Part shown: positions 25,042 to 35,899 of the stretch, in pieces | How positions within the stretch are numbered: position 1 is the stretch's first letter | Layout: every line of letters begins with the position of its first letter | Assembly (NCBI RefSeq): GCF_965638725.1 | Contig: NC_134951.1 | Coordinates: forward strand, 77,999,068-78,063,067 | Origin: Aptenodytes patagonicus | Lineage: Eukaryota > Chordata > Aves > Sphenisciformes > Spheniscidae | Length of the DNA stretch: 64,000 nt | Direction of reading: 5' to 3' | The notes under the pieces: model-generated | What the model was told of the DNA's origin: nothing | The model's database searches: none | The model's input: the letters and a program-made list of their open reading frames with translations, nothing else | Made by a program: the position numbers and the translations under genes

Positions 25042-28000
25042 GACTGCACTCAAGGAACTAAACTCCCTGCTGCAACTCCTAGGTGTGCACAGCATGGTAC
25101 AAGAACAGGAGGTGGAAAGTGCTGCGATGCCACTTTGAAGGACTCAGTCCAGATCAGTGGCTCGCATAGCTACCCCCTAGACCCTGCAGCCCGGTGGGGC
25201 CACCGCAGATCCTACGGCCCCAGGAAGGGGTCCCAGCCGCTCTGCACCAGGCTCTGGCAGCAGTGCTGTTTCGCTGCCCCGGCACAGCCATCACCCAAAA
25301 AAATCCTTCCCCCACAGCAACACAGTGCTGTCATAGCCAGCCCTGACTGGGAGGCTGGGTACAGACCAGTCTCTTTTCCAGGCTCATTTTGATTTGCAAT
25401 AGCCACTTATAAAATGGATGCTGCCACTTAGCAAAACACATGAGAAGGAAGCAATGTGGAATACTATTTCACCCCTAAAGGAGTTTATCGTAAATAAAAT
25501 AAGACATCAAATTAAATCTACAGTCCATCTGAGTAACTGAGGAATACAAGTTTCTGTTATGGCTAGGTTTAAGGTCAGTCATCTCACTAAGTAGCATCTG
25601 TTTAGGCAGCATGGTTATGCTTGATGAGAAGCACTCCTTTTAGAAAGTTTTTCTGTTACTGGTAAAATTCATCTTTGGATGGTTCTCTTTCAAATGGATT
25701 TAATAATGTTTGTCCTGGAAATAAACAACGTATTCCCCAAATATTTGTACTAGGATTTGTTATCCCTGAATCTTTTTTTCAAATAAAGGCTCAAATATAG
25801 AATGCAGAAGCCACCTGAAACGTTACACACTTCTTCTGTAAAACGTAGAAAAAAGGATCCAAGTGTTTTTTCAAAAGAAATCATCCAGTTCAATCTTGTT
25901 AATGCAAACTGGGCCTTTATTTTCCAAACAGCCAAGAGTTAATAGTTGTATTTAATGTATCCCTTACATAGTTATGGCCAGGCTAGTTTTTGCAGCTCTA
26001 ATTCCCCAAAGAATACTCCGTGATTCAAATGATTTGGTGGCATGGGAGAAGGGCTTTCCAAAGAGTTTACAACCCACGTCTCTTCTTCTGCAGAGGCTAA
26101 CTGCTTATGAATAATTTAATTTTATCCATACAGATTTATGTCCCTTCCCATCACATAATATTAAGATGCCTCTTAAAACATTCCTGTGCGAGATAGGAAA
26201 AAATATTGTAGTCCTGCCCTTGCACTAGAAACCCTGCAGTATCCTGTACTCTTTATGGGCCTTAATGGAATTTTTGCCTGAACTGCTGTATTTTCAATTT
26301 CATTTTGTGCTGGTTTGAAGATCAATAGAGGGAGGCGACGCTGAGGCACACTAATTTGAAGTGTTTAACTATTGTGCAGATGCTACAACTTTAATTATAC
26401 GAGCAGGCTTCTGTGCCTGTCCAAAACTTCAGTGATAAACAATCTGCTTACAGTGGCAGCAACAGGATCAGGATCCATGAATTTATGTCCATAAACACTG
26501 GCTGCAGCAGCAGAGCTAATTGGGTATATCCTCAGAAGTGCATCCCATATGGATACCTTGCTAAGGGAAGTCAGCTACCTTGTTAAGAATTAACTAAGTT
26601 ATATTGTTTTACATGGATTTTCGCATAGATGAAACACAAGTCTTCAAATTGCTTTCTCCAACTCCTTTTTTTTAGCCGAACATATATAATGAGCTAAAAA
26701 AATAAGACAAAAAAATACAGTCATTTTTTATAACTCTACTTTGGCAATTGTAAAAATTACGACCTATGGACCAGAGCAGGTCACTGTAAGTGTTAATACA
26801 GAGGTGGTGAGGGATGGTGATTCAGAAAGATGGCACCCAACGTACTGGTTAACAGGTAACTAGCAGTTGGCAACTTCTCGGTCAGTTCCAACGTCTCCCT
26901 CCAGAGATACCATCTCTGAGGTTTTGCCTGCGAAGGAAGTGGAACTGCTTTAATTATGCCAGAATGTATTTACTACCTGGGAAGCAGTCATGCCAAGACT
27001 GTTAATGACAAACAGTACATAAAAGGAAACAATGTGCAATGCAAAGTATACACATCCCAGTTTGACAGTTATTACCTTGGTATAACAGTTTTTGTTAAAA
27101 AAATAAAACAACGTTCTGAGATAGTTAACATAACAATCTAGGCCCGTTCCTGGCTACGGAGACAAGTCTGTTAAGGACTTCCAGGTGAATATGAGGCATC
27201 GTCTCTAACTCTGTCTCTAAAGGACCCACAGAGGCTCCTTTTGGGGGCTGTGGGTACCACCATGCACCTTCAGATCTCCTGACACATTCTCTGCAGAGCC
27301 CAACCTAAAACAGGACCACTCGGAAACTCTACTCAAACCCCTCTTTGAGACAACTTACCAAGAAAAGCAACAGAAACAGGCATAGGAAAAAGAATCCCCA
27401 ACCACAACAACTTTTGTTTTTAGAGCATTTTAATGATGGTTCTGAGATGCCCAATCCCACCCCATTCTTATCTCATATTTCATAACACTCTCAAGTTTGT
27501 TAATATTTCGGGTGGATACAGTCACCATACCTTCTTTGTCATACGGGTCCTTTTTCTTGTGTTGATGGCTGAGCTCTCTCCCTAACAATTTCATACAGAG
27601 CAGAAACCTTATCCCACCCATGATGTCTCTCTGTACTGTCTATTGGGAGGCATTAACTGCTTTCTCCTCTTAAAGAAGTTTGACTCATGCATTCATATCA
27701 TACAATTCTTATCCTACCCAACAATTCTTTTTTGTAGAAAAACATTTTGTTCAGAGGGGCTGGGCAGGCAGAGACATCACAAAAACTGGATCCGGTTGCT
27801 TTCAGTATTTCTTCTTTACTGATGTGTCAAGTAACTTTTGGGGCAGGTCACCCAAATGAATGCAGTACAACAGGTTGGGCATGTCTCAGCGTTTTCAGTC
27901 ACAGAACACTACAGGATTTGTTAACTGGCATAGATATAACCTGCACTGTCATAGTGCTATCAAAATACAGATTGTGGAAACCATGGCTATTAAGCTAGCT

Positions 28001-28889
28001 ACATAAAAATTAAAATTACATTTAGCCAAGAAATCAGCTATTCGCACAGCAAAGCAAAGCAAAGCATCCTGCAAAACAATAAAAAAAAATCCAAAATATT
28101 ATGAGAAAAGACAGAAGTCATAGTAATTAAATAAATCAATTATTTCCATTCTGAATATAGTAACAAAAGGATTTGGAAAGCATTACGTAAGTGGGATTTC
28201 TGAACTATGTTGACTCTTTACAAATCCTTGTTCAGAGGCAGCCTCTGGATCCAGGGCGAGGAATAGTTAGCCACAGCCAGTAAGCAAAGATTGTTCAGGA
28301 AGGAGACTACTAACACCTATGTAAATACAGGAATAAGAATTTTTATCTGTAATTATTGGGTTGCCAGACAATAGCACTGGATAAAGGTGAGCGCTATCAA
28401 TTGCATTACCTTCCCCCAACTCAATAGACAGATGTCATTTGTTAATGCTATAGCTCCCAGACCATTTTAAAGGAAAACTCGGATCAAATTACAGTAGTCT
28501 AACCTGCAGATCATAAACTTCAATCGTGATACGGGAACGGTCTTCCAATGAGTAATGCTCTAATAGGACTCTGGCTTTCAATAAGCTAAGCACCAGACAC
28601 AGGTGCTCATTTCTTACAGGAAACTAACTGTACATATTTATAAACAAAATATTGCACTCCCTTGGTCTTTATTTGAACAAAGAAAGTTTAAGAATCGCTT
28701 TCAGTATCTAAAATGAAGCACCTGCTTAGGTCTTTGCAGGGGTTTTGTTCTTCTCTCAATAGAGCTCTCGGTAAAATGTGCATGGCAGCAAACCCATGCA
28801 TCCAGTGGGTGTCCTCGTATGTGTTGTGGCATTTGTAGTTCCTTCGTTTTACCTTGGGATGTTTAGGAACAACAACCTAAGCACAGAGA

Positions 28890-29180
28890 AAACATACAGT
28901 CATTTAAGATTTACAAGCAGACAGATCTGTAAGTTTGAGATAAGCTTAAACATAAGAAAATGCCTTAAACGCAAGAAAACACTTATTTTTAAGACATTAG
29001 AAAAAACTTTTTTTACTGTGACAGTGGTCAAACACTGGCATGGGTTGCCCAGAGAGGTTGTGGAGTCTTCATCCTTGGAGATATTAAGAACCCGACTGCT
29101 CAGGCTGACCCTCCTGTGAGCTAGGGGGTGGACAAGACAATCTCCAGAGGAGCCTTCCAGCCTCTGCCATTCTGTGATGA
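28890..29180 (+). mobile_element. CR1 retrotransposon, old 3' fragment
   Basis: The plus strand encodes VVKHWHGLPREVVESSSLE, which lines up with the C-terminal end of the CR1 ORF2 protein ([19 protein letters not shown] in the young copy at 52173-53895). It is followed by a CR1-like 3' untranslated end with GAGCCTTCCAGCC and CATTCTGTGATGAA near 29180. The upstream part is diverged and AT-rich, so the left edge is approximate. It is a dead, 5'-truncated copy in the UTRN-tRNA interval. Confidence 0.85.
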
Positions 29181-32100
29181 ATAAAACCAGTTAGTGGATC
29201 TGTACTGTGTATGTTAGGGAGCCCAAAACACGTAAGAAATTGTCTCCAATTCCCCATTTCTTCACAGAAAAATTCTTATAATGAGGTAATCTCAGAGATT
29301 AATTTTAGATCCAAGTAACATGAAATTAATTGGTTGGTTTGTTACATATTACTTGACAATCAAAGACCGAGGGACGCAAGAGGGAAGCAGTGGGAATGTG
29401 CAGTACAGCCAGGGCAGGGGAAAGACAGTGTCTCTGCCTCTTTCAGCAGCAGCGAACTGCTAGACCAGCTGGATCCGTTTCTTGGTATGTACATAAAAAG
29501 CAAAAGGTGGGAGTGTGACGGAAAACAGCAACAGAGATATAAGACAGGACAAGTGAAACTAAAATACATACGCACATCAATCATTAAACATGGATTAGCT
29601 GCAAAACAGAACTCATTAATGCAGTCCATATTTCCCACCAGTGATTCCACTTTCATATGAAAAAGTTTGCAACACATGATGAAATAGCAAGAGACAGGTG
29701 TCACGGATCTACCAAGTCACATGGTCAGAGAGTGATCTCTTGCCAAGAATTGCATGAACCACTTCAGCAAACACTTAAAAATGAGGCAGATGAGGTCTGA
29801 AGGAAAGATCCTGTAGCACTTCCAACCCAGGCGGAAGGTCACAGTTGGGCAGATGGTGAAGGAGAAGCAGCAATCAAGGAAAATGAAGGAATCTGGAAAG
29901 TGCATTCTTCTCCTAAAATCATTAGGGAAAGGAAGGCATTTTTGTAATTGCACATTTAAGACGATGATCCCTGGAAGAGTGTGCACATTTTCTATGGTCT
30001 TCAGACAAAAGCTCCTCCCTGGCAGGAAGAAGGAATCAATTCATTCAGGTAAGTTTAACACAACCAACAAAATTCCAGAAAAATGCATGTTAGTGTGCTT
30101 TAAGCCCCTGCCTAAGATCCCAGAGATCTTAGCTGCAACATTCTGCATTACGCTGCCTTCATTTTAGGGCATTCAGGGCCCCTCATTTAGGAGGTGCTCT
30201 GGTGAACCTTGCTGCTGTAGTGTAAATTATGACTCGTCCGCTCTGTTCTTCTTCTAGAGGCTACTGCCACCATAGCAAAGCCAGCACAAGGGAAAACGTT
30301 CCCGAACTGGAGGTGATCTAGTGCACGGACCAGTCTTTTAACACTTTCAGAAATATCCTTCGGTAATGATGCTGTGCTGATGTAAAGTGTTACCACCTGC
30401 ATATATTCCTCCTGATGAGAAGAACTGGCGAACAGGAACGCATGCCCACAGCCCTTTATTCCAGTGCAAAGCTACTGCCCGTTGCTCTGCCAGTGAAGGT
30501 GGCTTTGAGCTAAAATGCCAGACGCTAACTGGAGCAGCTGAAGGGTGGGCACCTGGTCTCTTCTAACGGCTATGTCAGGCCATCCTAACTCTGGGAGAGC
30601 AACAGTCAGGGTAATGCTGGGGGTGAGGATGCTTTCAGTGACCACGGCAAGACTTGCAGGGCTCATCTGTCAGTCATAAGAGTAAACCTACCTCCATCAG
30701 CACTTGAAGTAAATTGCAGGGCTTTGCACTGCAGTAAGTGATATGCAGACCCTTGTTCCTTTCCATCAACGCCACAGTCAGGGCGGCCAAGCTCCCCATA
30801 CTACCACAGTGCGATTCCCCAGAGCTTGCTGCTTGGATCAAACTAACCTAGCAGAAAATCTCTTCTTTTTCCTCATCAAAACCAAGAAAAATAGTTAAGC
30901 AATAAAATGTTGCAAGGATCTGTTTGGGAATGTGTGTTGTAATGCCCTGGAGAAGGAGGCAGAATTAGCTAACGTTGCTAATGACACTTCGTTGCTGTGC
31001 CTATCGAGTCCAACAGAAATGGTTGGAAGAAACTGCAGGTAAGATCAGACACAGTTGGCAGATGAACAGCCCATCAGCTGTTGAAAATGAACCTGTATAA
31101 AGACACATGTATAAACATTGACACAACTATCTATACTATATAGTGGTAATCTTTGAACAAGCGTCCTGAGAATGACAAGAATCCAGAAAATAGAGTCTAA
31201 CCCCTCTTTTTTTACCACACAGGCCCCAAATTGAGAACAATTCAAGAATTACCAAGTACTTTAGATGCAGTTACTCCCGCTAACGTAAGAGACTGGTCTT
31301 ACTTTACAGACTTTAAATTAGTCTGCAGTAAGAATCAGAGGGATTGTTGATCATCCTACATATTAGCATTATACAATAGACCAAGAACTTCACAGCCTTT
31401 TTACACCTTTTTCCTCAATATGAGATACTGGTCACTGGGAATGATGGAAAAATGGTTTAACTGAAGTAACAAATGATATGCTTCTATCACACACTAAAAC
31501 GTAACTGGAAAAAAAAGCTGCTGAAAGTTTTTAAAAAGGATTAAACTATACTGAAATACCACCGAAATAATATTTCACCAATAGGTAGCCTTCTTACTGA
31601 TTTGATCCCCTTCTGTTTATGAACTGAGACACAATTTTGAGTTAAACTATGGCTTGCTGTTTTCCTATAAGACTCCCACCTTGTTCAGCACACATCACGC
31701 GGTGCTTGCTGGCTAACCAGTTGTTCAATACTTTGCAAGGTCTTCACAGCTCAAAGTGTGGCTTCGTACCTTATTTATTTCATGTTATTTTCCGAATTCA
31801 TTGACATTCTACTCATGGGCTTGTCTAACATGACCAGATTACATAAGTGTCTATCTGAATTCTTCACAAAGGAGAATGAATTTACTTCATAGCAGCCCAT
31901 TTTGCAGAAGGTATATTTCTATTACCTCTATTTTACACAATGGGAAATTGAGGTATGGAAAGATTATGTCAAATATCTCCAAAAACTTTGACTGCTCAGA
32001 GACATACGAATTTTTTCAGAGACTGCTTAAAATACAGGTGATACATTGATTTCACCTGTCTTTGCAAAAGCCCTGCATTTCTGCAAATCAGACTGAGGTT

Positions 32101-34289
32101 CTCAAGATGGATACCACAAAATAAGGAACATGACAATGAGTGATTGCTTATGCAAAACCTATTTTAACTGACTGGCTCCTTATCAGACAGGAAATATGCA
32201 GCGGCAAAAGAAACACCCCTGGTTCATCAGGGTAGCATTCAACTCTCTGCATACGAAGCTCTTTTTTTATTCCAGTTTCTAGCGTTAGTCACTATACTTT
32301 TTCCAATTTCCTCAACAAATGAGGCAAGGATCCTACAGATAATGACCTTTTTAGAAAAACAACTCATCCACAGAATGGAGTCCAATGGAAAGCAATATTG
32401 TTTGAACTAAAGGCCAGAGTATAATGAGTGCATGTAAGAATGTCAACTTGCAAAGGCAACCACCAATAATTCATGAGGGTTTAACAAGGAAGCTATTAAA
32501 AACAAATAAAGAAAAATACCTGCTCAATAAAATAAAAATCTTAATTAAAAATCATGGTCAGTTCCACAGCTGAAACACATTACACCACCCTGCCACTTCA
32601 CCTAAAATAGAAACCAATAACCCCAGAAGATTATCCTCTTCTTTATGGAGAAGTGTAGGAAGGGGTTGGGACATGGTTGTTGCCAGTAGATTTTATGGCT
32701 ATTTCTTGAGAGCAGGAAAGGTTCAAAAATCTTCTGTTCCATTCCAGATCTGCGTGTGCTCTAACAAGCCATTATAAAAAGCAGGGAACACAGTCTCACC
32801 AAAGGACTGAGGGAAGTTTTCTGAAAAAGAAATCTCTTAAGGAAAGGGCTGTGCCTGTAACAGAAGCATTTCTAACCAAGAACTCCAGTTTTCTATATTG
32901 CTTTATCATAAAAACTGCCTTTTTTTTTCTTTTGGTCAGCAATTACTGTTCTTGTAAAAACTGTGATTATTTTTATTTTTCTGTCTCACAATGCTGAATA
33001 GCTGCCACTAATTCATCCTGTAACTGACATAGCTGGGACCAACTTTTCATCAATACCAGCACTGCATCCACAAAATCTACATTAGCATTTATTGCATGTA
33101 CAAACATGCTCGTAAATTAGCACATAAGCAGAATTACACAATTTGCATGCAAAGATGTGGGTTTCCAAGGGCAGCGTTTTTCCATTACAACATTACAGGT
33201 AAAATGTACATTCAAACATGCACCCATTTTTACTAATTTGTACCTTAATGAGGAATAGGAACAAACGTATACTTAATAAAACATTTGAACCTGGCAGTAC
33301 TGCTTTTTAATGAACAGTTCTAGAAAGTGCGGTATGTTTTGCATTTACAATTTAACTGTGGGAACAGTCAAAAAAGACAATATACGTACTTGCATTTCCT
33401 AGAAATTCACCACCAGACCACACTTCTCTCCGTAAGTCCCTCTTGACTATCATATTTCTGTGTTTATACCACATTCACGTTTGTGATGCCAGATCATCTT
33501 GTGTAGCATGTAATAAAATATCCTGTCTGAAATTTTTCACCTTCTATTTCATATTGCGTAGAAGGCCCGTGAGTTGTTACCTCTCTCTTGAGTTTATCCT
33601 TTATTTAATCTGTATAATCACATGATATATTTGGAGTGAAAGTTTAGAATCATTTTTCAGCTCAAATTATCGGGAACAGGGTAGCTAAGAACAACTATAT
33701 TTACCTGTACTAGAATTCGACCAGGATGCTCTGGCAAACACTAATATTTTAAAATGTGTCAGTCTGCGCTTGATTTGTACTTCACGCACTTTCAATATAC
33801 TAGAACGCAATGATACTACCCTGTCAAAAAAAACCCAACAACAACAACAAAACCATGCTATAGCAAATCAAACATTGCAACATGTACAACAACTGCTACA
33901 TCTGTCCTGCTAAATAAAACAAAGCCAGGAGGTGAGTCTGAAAACCCTGCTCACTCATTCCACTTAACTTTTAGCTGAACCCCTGGCACAGTTTAGGGTA
34001 CCGCCAGCACCAGGGACCATTCCCCCAGAAGCGGGGTTCGCCTTCCCTCCACCCTCCGGGGTCGGCCAAGGGCACCTCAGCAGGCTCGACACCCACAGAC
34101 ATCCCTTACACCCTCATCCCGTACCCTAGCGCACGCGGTACTTACCCTCACTTTCACGTCATAAAAGCACGGTGACAGGTTGTCATACAGCCTTCAAAGC
34201 ATTCAAAGTGTTTGGAACTAAAAAAAAAAAAAAATCTACACAAAAAATACCTGAATTGCGCTTTAGAGCAACCAAGTCACCACCGGGGG
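29181..34289. other. Intergenic DNA, no gene recognised
   Basis: About 5 kb of AT-rich sequence between the CR1 fragment and the tRNA CpG island. Open frames are short and overlap on both strands without family resemblance. A small (AAC)n run lies near 33838. I see no RNA gene, exon or well-preserved element here. Confidence 0.65.
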
Positions 34290-35107
34290 TCGACAAATCT
34301 GGAGGGCTAACCTCCACCCAGCGTGCCACAGGCCCCCAGGGCGACGCTCCTACTGCCTCCTCCCAAACGGGACGGCTACGCCTTCAGGGGACCATTTGCG
34401 ATGTCATTTTTAGGTATCGTTAGACCCGGTGCAGTTCCCTTGCCAGGCACTTCTGCGGAGAGCTGGCGTGAAGTAGAGAAACGAAAAACGGAGGGCGGCG
34501 CCTTGTCCTGCCGAGGGGAGCTGCGGCACCCACCGCTGCCGGGCACGGGCCTCCGCCGGGCTGCGTTTCCTTTGGCTCCGGCCAAGCGCCCGGGAGCCTT
34601 CGCTGCGCAGCAGGCCCGGGAAAGCCCCGTGCCCAGTGCCCCGGGGACCCCTGTCACCCCCTGCCCCAGGCCCCGCCACGCCGCCGGTGACAACACACGC
34701 TGCCGCGGCTGCGACACCCGCGGTGGCCACCGAGGCCCAGGCCCGAGCGGCCTACGAAAGACACGCAAAAAAATATGTATGTAAAAAAGCTCTTCAAAAT
34801 TAAGTTGTGAAACCAACTTTAAGCTAAAGTTATGGTGTTTAAAGCAGCGCCCAGCGGCCCAGCAGAGTCGGCCAGGCGGGGCGGTCAGGCTCACCTCAGC
34901 TTGCGCCGGCTCACGCCGCCAAGCGCCGGGAGACCTACGCGGCTGCCCCGCAGGCGGGGTGCCGGCTGCCCCCCCCGCCGGCTGCCCTCCCCAGCGCCGC
35001 TCCCCGCCCCTCGCTGCCTCCTGCCGCGGCGCGGCGGCTCCGGGCTCCCTGCGGCCTCGCCGCTGCCTGGGCGCCGCGCCCTCCCCGGCACTATAACGGC
35101 GCTCCGG

Positions 35108-35115
35108 AAAAAAAA
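35108..35115 (-). terminator. RNA polymerase III terminator of tRNA-Leu
   Basis: Eight A on the plus strand give a run of eight T on the minus strand, starting eight bases after the mature tRNA 3' end. A run of four or more T is the standard Pol III stop signal. Confidence 0.93.
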
Positions 35116-35123
35116 CCAACACT

Positions 35124-35206
35124 TACCAGGAGTGGGGTTCGAACCCACGCGGACATACGTCCATTGGATCTTAAGTCCAACGCCTTAACCACTCGGCCAT
35201 CCTGGT
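35124..35206 (-). tRNA. tRNA-Leu (anticodon TAA)
   Basis: An 83-base class II tRNA with every expected part. The acceptor stem pairs ACCAGGA with TCCTGGT, followed by discriminator A. The D arm contains the A-box word TGGCCGAGTGG. The anticodon stem TTGGA/TCCAA closes a CTTAAGA loop with anticodon TAA at 35171-35173. A long variable arm pairs GGAC with GTCC, as leucine tRNAs require. The T arm carries the B-box GGTTCGAACC. There is no intron and CCA is not encoded, as is normal for a eukaryotic nuclear gene. It decodes UUA leucine codons. No stem mismatch was seen, and a T8 terminator follows, so the gene looks functional. It is nearly identical to the human tRNA-Leu-TAA that I recall lying between STX11 and UTRN. 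Confidence 0.98.
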
Positions 35207-35899
35207 GCAGATACTGAAGCGGTTCCCAGCCGCTCCTACATACAAGGCCGCGCTCCCGCCCGCCCCCCGCCCGCCGGCGACCCTCGGGCCGGCCGCGGGG
35301 CGCCCCCTCCCCCGTCGCACCGCCCCCTCCCGCCTTTAGTTCCAGCGCGGGAGGGCGCAGAGCGCACAGGGCGACGCGCGCGGGCGGCCCCTCTCGGCGG
35401 CAGCGGGAGGCGGGCGGGCAGGGCCCGGCGGGCAGCCTTGCCCCGGCCTGGGGTCCGCGCCCCTCGCCCTCCCCGGGCCGGGACGCGGCCCTCTCCCGCC
35501 GCCCTGCCTCTGGCGGGCGCCATGGCCGGAGCGGAAGGGGGGGGGCGGGGAGGTGCTCGGGGCCGGCGCGGGCCCGCCCCTGAGGGGAGAGGGCGGGCGT
35601 CGGCGGCGGGGCCGCGCTGGGCCAGGCCGCCTCGGGGCGGGGGTCGGCGAGGTGCGAGGGCAGCCCTCCCGCCGCCCCGCGCTCAAGCGAGTGCGGGTTT
35701 GTTCGTGCTCCGCACGGTTTAGGGGCGCGCTGAAGTGAGGCGGGCGGGAGAGCCGGGGGAGAGCCGCCGTGCCGACGTGGATCGTCGAGGGAATCGCTGT
35801 GGAGAAGTTGCACCGATAAGGCTCGGACCACCAAAAAGGGAAAAAACTTTTTTTTTCTCCACGTGGGCCGCCCCCCGGGCCCCCCGGCGATGCTGCCCG

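Larger units (their letters stand above)
9621..28885. other. Intergenic DNA upstream of UTRN, no gene recognised
   Basis: About 19 kb of mostly AT-rich sequence. It holds only short chance open frames and two longer ones: 185 codons at 18634-19191 minus, and 279 codons at 24553-25392 plus with a non-ATG start. Neither shows a domain, a signal or a family resemblance that I can name. A fragment of an old interspersed repeat is at about 21500-21590. A polypyrimidine tract followed by AG lies at 11634-11684. Nothing else is supported. Confidence 0.7.
34290..35890. promoter_or_regulatory. CpG island around the tRNA-Leu gene
   Basis: About 1.6 kb of CpG-rich sequence with many GC boxes, between STX11 and UTRN, with the tRNA-Leu(TAA) gene near its middle. 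The 120 bases around 34760-34850 are AT-rich, so it may be two adjacent islands. No protein exon is recognised, and the long open frames are GC artefacts. A good minus-strand splice donor (GAG/GTGAGC, exon ending 34895) suggests that a Pol II transcript could start here and run towards UTRN, as a long non-coding RNA or a distal UTRN first exon. Weaker plus-strand donors occur near 35653 and 35735. The island may simply reflect a constitutively open tRNA locus. Confidence 0.7.

Noticed and set aside
28778-29119. 113-codon frame as a possible gene
   Set aside because: Its C-terminal half is the tail of CR1 ORF2 and the rest is unrelated flank, so it is transposon debris.
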